Positions 1 through 9,347 of a stretch of DNA of 46,097 bases are shown here, piece by piece; within the stretch, counting starts at the first letter, position 1, and the number at the start of each line of letters is the position of its first letter. Location: contig NZ_LGHS01000048.1 in the NCBI RefSeq assembly GCF_001202025.1, positions 1 through 46,097 on the forward strand. Direction: 5' to 3'. A program made the position numbers and the translations under genes. Below the pieces are notes generated by a model. The model made no database searches. It was not told where the DNA came from and saw nothing but the letters and a program-made list of their open reading frames with translations. Source of the stretch: Pseudorhodobacter aquimaris. Lineage in GTDB: Bacteria; Pseudomonadota; Alphaproteobacteria; Rhodobacterales; Rhodobacteraceae.

Positions 1-40
1 AGGTAGCGGTGTCGAAACTTGCTACGAGGAGGAAGCGCCC

Positions 41-1066
41 ATGGAAAAGGTTAGCATTGTTGGGCTGGATATTGCCAAGAATTCATTTCACGCACATGGA
101 GCGGCCGAGGACGGATCGAAGGTTTTTAGTAAGGCTTTACCGCGAGGCCGAGTGTTGGAGTTTTTCGGTCGGGTTGAGCCCTGTATCATCGCCCTGGAGG
201 CCTGTGCAGGTGCGCATCACTGGAGCCGGGAGCTTTCCGGACTTGGTCACGATGTCAAGCTGATCGCCCCGCAATACGTCAAACCCTACGTGAAGCGGCA
301 AAAGAACGATGCGAACGACGCTGCGGCCATCGCTGAAGCAGCGTCCCGGCCAACCATGCGTTTTGTGGCGACCAAGACCACCGCACAACAAGGACAGTCG
401 ATGGTACTCAAGACCCGCGATCTGCTGACCGGGCAGCGCACCCAAACAATCAATGCGCTGCGAGGGCATCTGGCAGAACATGGGATTGTTGCTCCGAAGG
501 GCCCTCAACATCTTCCTCGGTTGGAGAGGGATGTGGCTGAGAATGCCGAGCGCTTGCCAGCCGATGTGACGAGCCTCTGCCAAATGTTCTTCGATATGAT
601 TGATGGGCTGAGCGAACGCATTGATGAACTGACCAGGCGGCTCCGCCAAATCGCACGTCAGAACGATGTGGCGCGCAGGTTGATGACCATGCCGGGGATC
701 GGTCCGGTGACGGCTGTATCAATTGCCGTGCTGGCTGCACCACCAGAGGTGTTCAGCAAGGGACGCGACTTTGCGGCTTGGATCGGGCTAGCACCACGCC
801 AGCATTCTACGGGCGGCAAAACAAGGCTGGGCAAGATATCGAAGATGGGGCAACGCGATTTGAGACGCTTGCTGATCATCGGTGCCATGTCGGCGATTCA
901 AGCAACGCAAAAGCGCAGCGGCGCGCCGGAGGGGTCGTGGTTGGCTCGCATGCTTATGCGCAAACCCAAAATGCTGGTAGCGGTCGCATTGGCGAACAAG
1001 ATGGCGCGGATGGCATGGGCGATCATGGCTCATGGCGGCGTCTACAAGAAACCTGCCAACGCCTGA
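41..1066 (+). CDS. IS110-family transposase (DEDD recombinase), 341 aa, intact
   Basis: This is the transposase of an IS110/IS1111-type element, a family that recombines DNA with a RuvC-like DEDD domain plus a C-terminal domain carrying a catalytic serine. The candidate DEDD residues are visible: Asp10 in GLDIAK, Glu53 in ALEACAG, and Asp90 and Asp93 in KNDANDA. The C-terminal Transposase_20 part begins around GIGPVTA (219-225), and the candidate catalytic Ser256 lies in APRQHSTGGK. The length of 341 aa is normal for the family. The start is preceded by GAGGAGGAAG at good spacing. The gene reads convergently toward the BMP gene. Family assignment is firm; activity is inferred from the intact frame and motifs. 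Confidence 0.93.
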   Translation: MEKVSIVGLDIAKNSFHAHGAAEDGSKVFSKALPRGRVLEFFGRVEPCIIALEACAGAHHWSRELSGLGHDVKLIAPQYVKPYVKRQKNDANDAAAIAEAASRPTMRFVATKTTAQQGQSMVLKTRDLLTGQRTQTINALRGHLAEHGIVAPKGPQHLPRLERDVAENAERLPADVTSLCQMFFDMIDGLSERIDELTRRLRQIARQNDVARRLMTMPGIGPVTAVSIAVLAAPPEVFSKGRDFAAWIGLAPRQHSTGGKTRLGKISKMGQRDLRRLLIIGAMSAIQATQKRSGAPEGSWLARMLMRKPKMLVAVALANKMARMAWAIMAHGGVYKKPANA

Positions 1067-1320
1067 GCGCGAAGGCAGGCTGGGGTGCGGCGGTTCTGAA
1101 CGGAGGTCATGGCAAAGCGTCGACGAGATCAGGAATAGGAAAACCAGTAATGTCCCGAGTAGCTTGTACTACGGCCTCTCGTTTTGGACCTGTTCCTCGA
1201 ACTCACCATGAGGGCCCGCGACGTTGAAGGTCGCAACCAGAGGCCGGATACACGAAGGAACTCGACCGCAGTGCTGTTGCCAACGTCAAAAAAGCCGCTT
1301 GCAAACCCGGGGGCGTCCAT
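1067..1320 (+). ncRNA. Candidate bridge-RNA region in the IS110 right end
   Basis: About 254 nt of the element follow the transposase and contain no convincing gene. IS110-family elements encode a structured bridge RNA in one non-coding end: the left end in the IS110 subgroup and the right end in the IS1111 subgroup. The related element at 45.7 kb has a left end of only about 75 nt, so the long right end is the more likely place here. This placement is inference from layout; I could not fold the RNA or identify the target- and donor-binding loops. Confidence 0.35.
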
Positions 1321-1359
1321 ACACGGGATATTGTCAGTCAGGGGTATAAATGACGCTTA

Positions 1360-2451
1360 TTATTTCGGAATATCGGCCGTGATACCTTCGACAAAGAAGC
1401 TCATGCCAAGCAGATCCCCGTCAGGTGCGGTTTCACCCTCGGCCAGCCAGACGGTGCCGTCTTTTTTGTTGATCGGGCCGGTAAAGGGGTGATGTGTGCC
1501 GGCGGCGATATCATCGCGCATTTTCTCGGCGGCAGCTTTGACCTCGGCAGGGACGGCCTCGGTGATTTCACCGATTTCCACTTCGCCATCCTTGATGCCG
1601 GCCCAAGTATCGGCCTGCTCATAGGTGCCATCCAGCAATTGGCCGACCCGCTCTATATAATAGGGCGCCCAGTTGTCGATGATCGAGGAGACACGCGGGC
1701 TTGGCTTATAGGCCGTCATATCCGAAGCCTGACCAAAGCCGATCACACCGGGGGTCTTGGCCGCTTCGGCCAGGGGGGCGGTGGAATCGGTATGGGCGGC
1801 GACGACATCCACGCCTTGCTCGATCATGGCTTTGGCGGCATCGGCCTCTTTGGCGGGATCAAACCATGTATAGGCCCAGACCACCGAAAGCTCGACATCG
1901 GGGTTCACCTCTTTGGCGGCGAGGTAATAGGCGTTGATGCCCATGATAACCTCGGGAATCGGGAAAGAGCCGATATAACCGATCTTGTTTGATTCGGTCA
2001 TCATGCCGGCGATCACGCCCTGCACCGCGCGCCCTTCATAGAAACGGGCGTTGTAGGAGGATACGTTTTCATGGTCACGCTTGAAGCCGGTGGCATGTTC
2101 AAACTTCACATTCGGGAATTTGCCCGCAACCTCATTGGTGGCGTCCATAAAGCCGAAAGAGGTGGTGAAGATGATGTTGCAACCGCCAAGCGCCATCTGT
2201 GTCAACACACGGGCGGCATCCGCACCTTCGGGCACGTTTTCCTGGTAGGTGCTGGCATCCACCTTATCGCCAAATTCAGCTTGCAGGGCCAGGCGGCCTT
2301 GCTCGTGCTGATAGGTCCAACCGCCATCGCCCACAGGGCCGACATAGACGAAACAGGCCTTGACCTTGTCCATCCCCTGAGCGTGGGCCGTGCCGCCAAA
2401 GGCGAGCGTCAGGCCAATTGCGGCACTTGCCATCAAAGTTCTACGATTCAT
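1360..2451 (-). CDS. BMP-family ABC transporter substrate-binding protein (nucleoside/purine type)
   Basis: This is the periplasmic binding protein of a BMP (basic membrane protein/PnrA-like) transporter, a family that binds purine nucleosides. The first 24 residues form a signal peptide (MNRRTLMASAAIG, hydrophobic core, TAHA cleavage). Typical features follow: ACFVYVGPVGDGGWTYQHEQGR near the mature N-terminus, and a C-terminus ending near GMSFFVEGITADIPK. The start at 2451 is chosen over an upstream in-frame methionine because it gives a clean signal peptide and is preceded by GGAGACGACA. The protein has 363 aa, a full family length. It is the last gene of the operon, 58 bp after the second permease, next to the IS110 insertion. 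The substrate is inferred from family and from the xanthine dehydrogenase genes upstream. Confidence 0.9.
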   Translation of the reverse strand: MNRRTLMASAAIGLTLAFGGTAHAQGMDKVKACFVYVGPVGDGGWTYQHEQGRLALQAEFGDKVDASTYQENVPEGADAARVLTQMALGGCNIIFTTSFGFMDATNEVAGKFPNVKFEHATGFKRDHENVSSYNARFYEGRAVQGVIAGMMTESNKIGYIGSFPIPEVIMGINAYYLAAKEVNPDVELSVVWAYTWFDPAKEADAAKAMIEQGVDVVAAHTDSTAPLAEAAKTPGVIGFGQASDMTAYKPSPRVSSIIDNWAPYYIERVGQLLDGTYEQADTWAGIKDGEVEIGEITEAVPAEVKAAAEKMRDDIAAGTHHPFTGPINKKDGTVWLAEGETAPDGDLLGMSFFVEGITADIPK

Positions 2452-2509
2452 TGTCGTCTCCTGGTTGGAAGGGCTTGTTTTCGGCCCGATTAGATATTGG
2501 CCGCACAGC

Positions 2510-3442
2510 TTAACGTGCAGCGTGGAAATTCTGGCCAAGGGCGGCGGGTGCATTTAGCGCGGCACGGCCCCGACCCGATGACATGATCACCAGCACGATG
2601 ATCGTTATCACATAGGGTGACATCGACAAGTATTCCGGCGGGATCGGAACATTGGCAACCTGTAAATTCAGCTGTAGCACCGAGATTCCGCCAAACAGAT
2701 AGGCCCCGATCAGCACGCGCCATGGCCGCCAGCTTGCAAAAACCACAATCGCCAGCGCGATCCAGCCCGCCCCCGCGGTCACACCATCGGTCCATTGCGG
2801 CACGCGGATCAGGCTTAGATATGCGCCGCCAAGGCCCGCCATCGCCCCCCCGAACAGGATCGCCAATACGCGGATGCGGGTGACCTTATAGCCGAGTGCA
2901 TGGGCGGCGTCATGGCTCTCGCCCACGGCGCGGATGATCAACCCCATGCGGGTGAATTTGAGCGTGGCCCAGACCGCTGCAATGATGCCAATGGAGATAT
3001 AGACCATCGGATCATGGCGAAACAGCACCCGCCCCAGCACCGGAATATCGGCCAGCGGCCCGAAGGGCACCATGCCCGTGGCCGGTGGCTTGATCCCGAC
3101 ATAACCTTGGCCCATCAAGCTGGACAATCCCAAACCAAAAAGCGTCAACGCAAGGCCTGTTGCCACCTGATTGGCCTGCAACACTTGGGTCAAAAGGGCA
3201 AATATCAGGCTAAGCACCGCCGCGCCCACGGCCCCGCCGATAAACCCCAAAAACGGGCTTCCGGTTTCAACGGCGGTGATGAACCCGCAAATCGCGCCGA
3301 TGATCATCATCCCCTCGACACCAAGGTTCAACACACCGGATTTTTCCACGACCAATTCCCCAATCGCGGCCAGCATGATCGGCACCGCCGCCACCATAAG
3401 CGATGCGATCAGAACGGCGGGGTTGATACTGCTCAGGTCCAT
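2510..3442 (-). CDS. BMP-type ABC transporter permease (second permease)
   Basis: A 310-aa polytopic membrane protein of the BPD_transp_2 (branched-chain/ribose-type) permease fold found with BMP nucleoside binding proteins. It begins MDLSSINPAVLIAS and has hydrophobic segments throughout. The family-typical ELVVEKSGVLNLGVEGMM occurs in the first 50 residues. The start codon shares one base with the stop of the preceding permease gene (TGATG at 3442), so the two are probably translationally coupled. Its partner permease ends at 3442 and the binding protein follows. Substrate range cannot be read from the permease itself. Confidence 0.88.
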   Translation of the reverse strand: MDLSSINPAVLIASLMVAAVPIMLAAIGELVVEKSGVLNLGVEGMMIIGAICGFITAVETGSPFLGFIGGAVGAAVLSLIFALLTQVLQANQVATGLALTLFGLGLSSLMGQGYVGIKPPATGMVPFGPLADIPVLGRVLFRHDPMVYISIGIIAAVWATLKFTRMGLIIRAVGESHDAAHALGYKVTRIRVLAILFGGAMAGLGGAYLSLIRVPQWTDGVTAGAGWIALAIVVFASWRPWRVLIGAYLFGGISVLQLNLQVANVPIPPEYLSMSPYVITIIVLVIMSSGRGRAALNAPAALGQNFHAAR

Positions 3443-4524
3443 CAGACGGCCCTCCCCTTGAGAAATCGGATACGGTAATTTGACAGCAGGTCCACCGCCA
3501 AGAGGAAAAACAAAAGCATCCCCTGAAACGCCTGTATCGCGGCCGATGGCAGACCAAGGTTGGTCGATGCCATCTCACCGCCGACATAGGTCAGCGCCAT
3601 GACCAGACCGGCCAGCAAGATCCCCAAGGGGTTCAACCGGCCCAGAAAGGCTACGATGATCGCGGTGAACCCGTAGCCAGAGGCGAAATCGATGGTGACC
3701 TGCCCTGCAGGGCCGGTGACCTCGAACATACCGGCAAGCCCTGCCAAAGCGCCCGAAATCCCGAGGCACATAACCACCAGACGGGTCGGGGCGACACCGG
3801 CAAAACGCGCCGCACGGGGCGCTTGCCCCGCCAGCTTGATCTGGAACCCGAGGATATGACGTTGCAACAACACATAGGCCGCGATCACGGTGATAAAGGC
3901 CGCAACCACACCCCAATGCATCCCCGACCCTGCGATCAGATCGGTATTGCGGGCGGCGGGGAAACTAGAAAAATTGCGGCTGCCGGGAAAGCCCATACCT
4001 TCGGGATTGCGCAAGAACCCTGTCGCGGCCTTGGACAGAATGGTTTGCGCCACATAGACCAGCATCAAAGAGACCAAAATCTCATTGGTGTTGAAACGGG
4101 TCTTCAAAATCGCGGGGATCATCGCCCAAAGCCAGCCGCCGAAAGCGCCCGCCACGATCATCACCGGAAAGATCCAGCGGCTCTCGGTCGGGAACATGGC
4201 AAGGCCGACACCGGCGCCAAAGATCGCGCCCATGATATATTGCCCCTCGGCCCCGATATTCCAGATGCCGGCCCGAAATCCGAGGCTAAGACCCACGGCG
4301 ATCAAGATCAGCGGCCCGGCCTTTACCAGCAACTGCCCGCGCAAATAAAAGGCAAACTCGCCAAAGAGCGGGTCCCAAAAGATGGTGCGGATCGCATCGA
4401 CCGGATTTTTCCCCAAAAGCGCAAACAGCCCGCCCCCCGCAAGCATGGTCAGCGCGACCGCGAGAACGGGTGTGGCCCATATCCAGAATTGCGACGGCGA
4501 GGGGCGTTTTTCAAGCGTGAACAT
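3442..4524 (-). CDS. BMP-type ABC transporter permease (first permease)
   Basis: A 360-aa inner-membrane permease and the larger of the pair. The N-terminus has a cytoplasmic stretch followed by a first membrane segment (ATPVLAVALTMLAGGGLFAL). The family motif region FRAGIWNIGAEGQYIMGAIF, around residues 80-105, matches nucleoside-transporter permeases of the NupB/YufP kind. The gene lies 44 bp after the ATPase gene and overlaps the next permease by one base. With that permease and the double ATPase it would form a complete importer. A heterodimeric channel is the normal arrangement in this family. Confidence 0.88.
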   Translation of the reverse strand: MFTLEKRPSPSQFWIWATPVLAVALTMLAGGGLFALLGKNPVDAIRTIFWDPLFGEFAFYLRGQLLVKAGPLILIAVGLSLGFRAGIWNIGAEGQYIMGAIFGAGVGLAMFPTESRWIFPVMIVAGAFGGWLWAMIPAILKTRFNTNEILVSLMLVYVAQTILSKAATGFLRNPEGMGFPGSRNFSSFPAARNTDLIAGSGMHWGVVAAFITVIAAYVLLQRHILGFQIKLAGQAPRAARFAGVAPTRLVVMCLGISGALAGLAGMFEVTGPAGQVTIDFASGYGFTAIIVAFLGRLNPLGILLAGLVMALTYVGGEMASTNLGLPSAAIQAFQGMLLFFLLAVDLLSNYRIRFLKGRAV

Positions 4525-4568
4525 GGTGGCGCCCTTTTTGTGGTTCGGATCGGGTGAGGTGGTTTGAT

Positions 4569-6104
4569 TTAGCCATTGTGGGCCACCTCCATCCCATGTG
4601 CGCCGCCCATCATCAGGCCGATTTCCTCAACCGTCAGCCCTTTGGTCGGGCGTGGCGGGGTCAGCCGACCCTCGTTCAGGGCGGCGAAACGGTCAGAGAC
4701 AACAAGCAAATCATCGAGGTCCTGCGAAATGACAACCACGGCGGCGCCATCGCTTGCGCGGTTCAAAATCTCTTGGCGGATAAAGGCGGCGGCGGCGGCA
4801 TCAACGCCCCAAGTGGGCTGGTTGATGATGACCACCTCGGGGGCTTGGCTCAACTCGCGGCCCATCAGGAATTTCTGCAAATTGCCGCCCGAAAGCGCGC
4901 GGGCCGCGACCCAGGTGCCGGGCGTGCGCACATCATATTGCGCGACGATCTCGGCGGCCCATGCTTTGGTTGCACCCCAGTTGATAAACCCTTTGCGGGT
5001 CAGCCCCTTGCGTATCGTACCCGACAAAAGCGCGTTTTCCACAAGGCTCATATCCGGGGCGGCGGCATGGCCAAGCCGGTCCTCTGGGGCGGCGACAAAA
5101 CCCATGGCGCGGCGCGCGTTGGGGCCCGTGTCACCGATTGGCGCGCCCTTATGTTTCACCATGCCCGCCGCACCGCGCAACTCACCCGAGAGCGCCAAGA
5201 GCAACTCATCTTGTCCGTTGCCCGCAACCCCGGCGATGCCCAGAACCTCGCCACGGTCCACCGAAAAGCTGATATCCTTGAGGGATGTCCCAAAGGGAAT
5301 CGGCGAGGGCGCGCTGAGCCCCGTTACCTCAAGCGCGGGGGTGGCATCGCCCCAGTCGCGGCTTGCGGCACGGGCGGGCGGGGTCAAAACTGCACCCACC
5401 ATCAGCTCTGCCATCTCCTTGGCCGAGACATCGCGCGGAGTGCAGGTGCCCACAACCTTGCCGCGTCGCAAAATCGTTGCCTCATCGCAAAGCGCGCGGA
5501 TTTCCTCCAGCTTGTGGCTGATATAAAGGATCGCCGTGCCCTCAGCCGCCAGTTGCCGCAGGGTCTTGAACAGGATGTCGACCTCTTGCGGGGTCAGGAC
5601 CGAGGTGGGTTCGTCCATGATCAACAGCTTGGGGTCCTGGAGCAGACAGCGCACGATCTCAACCCGTTGACGTTCACCGGCCGAGAGGTCACCGACCATC
5701 CGCGCAGGGTCCAGCGGCAGGCCGTATTCCTCGGACACCGATTTGATGCGGGCGGCGAGTTCGCGCATGGGGGGCGGATTTTCCATGCCAAGGGCCACGT
5801 TTTCTGCCACGTTTAGGGCCTCAAACAGGCTGAAATGCTGGAAAACCATGGCCACGCCGGCGGTTCGGGCCGCACTGGGTTGGGATGGCGCATAGGGTTG
5901 CCCGTGCAGCCGCATGGTGCCGCTGTCAGGCTTGACCAGACCATAGATCATCTTGACCAGCGTTGATTTCCCGGCACCGTTTTCACCCAAGAGCGCGTGT
6001 ACCTCGCCGGTCTGGATGGCAAAAGACACATTGTCATTGGCCACCACGCCTGGATAGGCCTTGGTCACCCCGTCGATACGCAAAAGCTCTGTCCCTGTCG
6101 TCAT
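4569..6104 (-). CDS. Double-domain ABC transporter ATPase (BMP/sugar type)
   Basis: A 511-aa ATPase with two fused nucleotide-binding domains, as in RbsA/MglA and BMP-system ATPases. The first domain is complete: Walker A GENGAGKST (40-48), signature LSAGERQRVEI, Walker B LLIMDEPTSVL. The second is degenerate: the Walker A region reads GVAGNGQDELL without the lysine, and the Walker B region reads VVIINQPTWGVD with Asn-Gln where Asp-Glu is usual. Degeneracy of the second site is normal for this class. The start overlaps the stop of xdhC by four bases, which ties the transporter to the xanthine dehydrogenase genes in one transcript. Confidence 0.92.
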   Translation of the reverse strand: MTTGTELLRIDGVTKAYPGVVANDNVSFAIQTGEVHALLGENGAGKSTLVKMIYGLVKPDSGTMRLHGQPYAPSQPSAARTAGVAMVFQHFSLFEALNVAENVALGMENPPPMRELAARIKSVSEEYGLPLDPARMVGDLSAGERQRVEIVRCLLQDPKLLIMDEPTSVLTPQEVDILFKTLRQLAAEGTAILYISHKLEEIRALCDEATILRRGKVVGTCTPRDVSAKEMAELMVGAVLTPPARAASRDWGDATPALEVTGLSAPSPIPFGTSLKDISFSVDRGEVLGIAGVAGNGQDELLLALSGELRGAAGMVKHKGAPIGDTGPNARRAMGFVAAPEDRLGHAAAPDMSLVENALLSGTIRKGLTRKGFINWGATKAWAAEIVAQYDVRTPGTWVAARALSGGNLQKFLMGRELSQAPEVVIINQPTWGVDAAAAAFIRQEILNRASDGAAVVVISQDLDDLLVVSDRFAALNEGRLTPPRPTKGLTVEEIGLMMGGAHGMEVAHNG

Positions 6105-7063
6105 CCCGCGTTCTCCTGTCGTGACGCGTTTTTCTTTGGTCGTAATATGTCAGAGGCGACCCCGATGGCAATCATCTGCGGGTGCTTTCCAAGGTTCGGG
6201 TCGCCGATGGGGCAATCGATACGGGCGATGGCCGCGGGACTGTGCCCCAGCGCCGCCAGCCGCGCCCGAAAGCGCGCCCATTTGGTTTTGGACCCGATCA
6301 CCCCGCAGCGGGCAAAACCGCGTGTCAGCGTGGCGTGGCAAAGCGCGAGGTCCAGCGCATGCGAATAGGTCAGGATCAGATGCTCGGCCCCTGTTGGGGC
6401 ATGGGCGGCCAGAACGGCGGGCTGGGGGGTGGGGATTGTGGTAACACCCTCGGGGGTATCATCGGGAAAGCGCGCGGCATCCACATCAACCCAGGTGATC
6501 GCCAGATCGGACAGGGGCGCAAGTATGGCCACAATCGCGCGCCCGACATGCCCCGCCCCCCAGATCCAGATCTGACGTGCGGGTTTGGCGACGGGTTCCA
6601 CCATCCAGCCTTGCACCATGCCGGATTTTGGCCGCTGACCCTGACTGCGCGATTGCGCCAGCAGGCGTGACACCGCAAGGGGCATGTCCTTGCCCGAAAC
6701 GGGGCGGGCAAAGATATCATCGGGCAGGGCATTTAGGGCGGTGGTGTCGAATACCTCGGTCAGCAAGGTCACCATCCCGCCGCAGCATTGGCCCAGTTTG
6801 GGGCCAAGCGGCTCAACGTCAAGCCGTCTGGTTTCCTGCCCGTCCAGCATGGCACGGGCACGTTTCATGGCTTGCCATTCCAGCGCGCCGCCCCCGATGC
6901 TGCCCGACTGGCCATCCGCCCAAACCAGCATCGCCGCCCCGGTTTCGCGTGGTGATGATCCGGCAACACTTGCAATCACCACCCGCGCCACCTTGCCATG
7001 GGCCATCACCGCAGAGCGGAGCGCAGCCGTATCAAACCCCGCATCAGACCCCGCATCAGACAT
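6101..7063 (-). CDS. xdhC: XdhC, molybdenum cofactor sulfuration/insertion chaperone for xanthine dehydrogenase
   Basis: XdhC proteins bind molybdenum cofactor, promote its sulfuration and deliver it to XdhB. The 320-aa protein shows the usual two parts: an N-terminal XdhC/CoxI domain (VVIASVAGSSPRETGAAMLV, then GSIGGGALEW), and a C-terminal Rossmann-like domain starting near QIWIWGAGHVGRAIV and including the HALDLALCHATL and GVIGSKTKWARF stretches. The start at 7063 (MSDAGSD) is preferred over an upstream in-frame methionine inside xdhB because it leaves an 8-base overlap with xdhB and matches family N-termini. It overlaps the ATPase gene by four bases downstream. Confidence 0.93.
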   Translation of the reverse strand: MSDAGSDAGFDTAALRSAVMAHGKVARVVIASVAGSSPRETGAAMLVWADGQSGSIGGGALEWQAMKRARAMLDGQETRRLDVEPLGPKLGQCCGGMVTLLTEVFDTTALNALPDDIFARPVSGKDMPLAVSRLLAQSRSQGQRPKSGMVQGWMVEPVAKPARQIWIWGAGHVGRAIVAILAPLSDLAITWVDVDAARFPDDTPEGVTTIPTPQPAVLAAHAPTGAEHLILTYSHALDLALCHATLTRGFARCGVIGSKTKWARFRARLAALGHSPAAIARIDCPIGDPNLGKHPQMIAIGVASDILRPKKNASRQENAG

Positions 7064-9347
7064 TGCGTTGCCGATCGATGGCGGCCAGCACCCGTTCCGG
7101 TGTGGCAGGCGCATCAAGGGCCGGATAGCGCGTGCTATCCCCACAGGCCGCCACCGCATCCGAGAGCGCCATCAGCGCCGAAATCCCCAGCATGAAGGGG
7201 GGTTCCCCCACGGCCTTGGAGCGGCCAACGGTATCCTCATGGTTGGGGCGGTTCCACAGGGCGACGTTGAACGTGGGCGGGCGATCCGAACAGGCGGGGA
7301 TTTTATAGGTGCTGGGGGCATGGGTGCGCAGCGCGCCTTTGGCATCCCAGACCAGCTCCTCCATCGTCAGCCAGCCGGCACCTTGGACATAGGCCCCCTC
7401 GACCTGCCCGATATCGAGCGCGGGGTTCAGGCTGGCCCCCGTATCATGCAGTAGATCGGCGCGCAAAATCCGGTTCTCACCTGTTAGCGTGTCCACGACC
7501 ACCTCGGTCACCGCGGCCCCGTAAGCAAAGTAAAGGAAGGGTCGTCCGCTGCCCTTGGTGCGATCCCATGTGATTTTGGGCGTTGCATAAAACCCGGTAG
7601 AGGACAGCGACACGCGCCCGCCATAGGCCAGTGCCGCCGCCTCGGCAAAGCTGTAGTCAGCCGCACCAATGACCACGCGGCCATCGGTGAACTGCACGTC
7701 TTCGGGTGCGGCCTGATGGCGTTGTGCCAAAAACGCCGCCATCCGGTCGCGGATGGTGATACAGGCCGCCCGTGCCGCCATCCCGTTCAGGTCAGACCCG
7801 GAAGAGGCCGCCGTCGCGCTGGTATTGGGCACCTTGGCGGTATCGGTCGCGGTGATCTTGACCGCATCCATCCCCACGCCAAACACGCCGGCCGCCACCT
7901 GTGCTACCTTTTGGAACAGGCCTTGGCCCATCTCGGTCCCGCCGTGGTTCAGATGGATAGAGCCGTCCTGATAGACATGCACCAAAGCGCCGGCCTGATT
8001 TAGATGCGTCAGCGTAAAGGAAATCCCGAACTTTACCGGCGTCAGGGCAATCCCGCGTTTCAGGATCGGGCTGTTGGCGTTCCATTCGGCAGTCGCGACC
8101 TTGCGCGCGGCGTAGCCTGAGGTTTCCTCCAGCTTGGCCACAATCTGATCACCGATGAAATCCTCAACCGGCATATGATACGGGGTGGTTTGCGGGATTG
8201 CAGGCTGGGGGTCATAAAAATTCGCGCGCCGCACGGCCAGAGGGTCCAGCCCCAGATCAAAGGCGATGTGATCCATCACCCGTTCAATCCCGATCATGCC
8301 TTGCGGCCCGCCAAACCCGCGAAAGGCGGTGGCGCTTTGGGTATTGGTGCGCAGGCGGTGGCTTTCCAGCCGCACATCCGTCAGGTGATAGCAATTGTCC
8401 GAATGCAGCATCGCGCGATCGGCCACAGGGATCGACAGATCAAGCGCCCACCCGCACCGGAACAGATGCGTAAATTCCACCCCCGTCACTCGGCCCGAGG
8501 CATCAAACCCCGCACGGTAACGGATGCGCAGATCATGACGCTTGCCGGTGATCATCATGTCATCATCACGGTCGTAACGCATTTTGCAGGGCCGCCCCAG
8601 CCGGTCCGCCGCAACGGCACAGGCGATGGCCAGCGCGTTGCCCTGGCTTTCCTTGCCGCCAAAGCCGCCACCCATACGGCGCGTTTCCACACGCACGGCA
8701 TGCATGGGGCGGTGCAGGGCGTGGGCAACCTTGTGCTGGATCTCGGTCGGGTGCTGGGTAGAGGAGTGGATCAACATATCCCCGCCCTCTTGCGGGAGCG
8801 CGGCGGCGACCTGCCCCTCAAGATAAAAATGCTCTTGCCCGCCGACCTCCATCTCGCCTTCGACCTGACGGGGGGCGGCGGCGATGGCGGTATTGGCATC
8901 GCCCTTGGACCAGATCACCGGCCCGTCCTCAAAATAGGCATCGGCGGCGAGGGCCTCATCCACCGTCAGGATGGCGGGCAGGGGGGCGTATTCCACCACG
9001 GCCAGCCGCGCGGCCTTGCGCGCCGCCAGATGGCTGGTGGCGACCACCAGAAATACCGGCTGGCCAATGTAATGCACGCACCCCGTGGCCAAAAGCGGCT
9101 CATCATGGGCGGAGGGAGAGCAATCCGGCACCTCGTCGAAATCACAGGCGCTATAGACCGCCACGACCCCATCCGCGGTCCGCACCGCCGACAGATCGAG
9201 CGTTGTAATGTCACCATGCGCGATGGAGGACAGGCCAAAGGCCAGATGCAATGCCCCCGCAGGCAGCGGGATATCATCGACATAGCGCGCGCTGCCCGTC
9301 ACATGCAAAGGGGCCGCGTCATGGGGAAGGGCGGATCCGATGCTCAT
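7056..9347 (-). CDS. xdhB: Xanthine dehydrogenase molybdopterin-binding subunit XdhB
   Basis: This is the large catalytic subunit that binds the molybdenum cofactor and hydroxylates hypoxanthine and xanthine to urate in the cytoplasm. The 763-aa length fits bacterial XdhB. Visible motifs are [10 protein letters not shown] at the N-terminus, [12 protein letters not shown] and [10 protein letters not shown] (cofactor-binding loops), GGTEMGQGL, and VGEPPFML near the C-terminus, which contains the conserved active-site glutamate. The start overlaps the stop of xdhA by four bases (ATGA), and the end overlaps xdhC by eight. The assignment to xanthine dehydrogenase rather than another family member rests on the xdhA/xdhC partners and the nucleoside transporter. 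Confidence 0.94.
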   Translation of the reverse strand: MSIGSALPHDAAPLHVTGSARYVDDIPLPAGALHLAFGLSSIAHGDITTLDLSAVRTADGVVAVYSACDFDEVPDCSPSAHDEPLLATGCVHYIGQPVFLVVATSHLAARKAARLAVVEYAPLPAILTVDEALAADAYFEDGPVIWSKGDANTAIAAAPRQVEGEMEVGGQEHFYLEGQVAAALPQEGGDMLIHSSTQHPTEIQHKVAHALHRPMHAVRVETRRMGGGFGGKESQGNALAIACAVAADRLGRPCKMRYDRDDDMMITGKRHDLRIRYRAGFDASGRVTGVEFTHLFRCGWALDLSIPVADRAMLHSDNCYHLTDVRLESHRLRTNTQSATAFRGFGGPQGMIGIERVMDHIAFDLGLDPLAVRRANFYDPQPAIPQTTPYHMPVEDFIGDQIVAKLEETSGYAARKVATAEWNANSPILKRGIALTPVKFGISFTLTHLNQAGALVHVYQDGSIHLNHGGTEMGQGLFQKVAQVAAGVFGVGMDAVKITATDTAKVPNTSATAASSGSDLNGMAARAACITIRDRMAAFLAQRHQAAPEDVQFTDGRVVIGAADYSFAEAAALAYGGRVSLSSTGFYATPKITWDRTKGSGRPFLYFAYGAAVTEVVVDTLTGENRILRADLLHDTGASLNPALDIGQVEGAYVQGAGWLTMEELVWDAKGALRTHAPSTYKIPACSDRPPTFNVALWNRPNHEDTVGRSKAVGEPPFMLGISALMALSDAVAACGDSTRYPALDAPATPERVLAAIDRQRNV

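Larger units (their letters stand above)
1..1320 (+). mobile_element. IS110-family insertion sequence, left end outside or at the window start
   Basis: The element consists of an intact transposase gene (41-1066) followed by about 250 nt of non-coding sequence. The right end is placed near 1309-1320 because GGGGGCGTCCA there, read in reverse (TGGACGCCCC), matches 9 of 10 bases of TGGATGCCCC just upstream of the second IS110 gene at 45638-45647. The left boundary cannot be set since only 40 nt precede the gene. A short inverted repeat, GTAGC (4-8 region) and GCTAC (20-24 region), lies in this leader. The element sits just beyond the 3' end of the BMP transporter operon, whose genes read toward it, and no terminator is visible between them. 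Confidence 0.75.

Noticed and set aside
1129-1492. Short frames downstream of the first IS110 gene
   Set aside because: They lie in the non-coding right end of the IS or in the 3' end of the BMP gene; no protein similarity.
4554-5816. 420-codon plus-strand frame opposite the ABC ATPase
   Set aside because: Antisense shadow of a clear ATPase gene; no motif, no ribosome-binding site logic.
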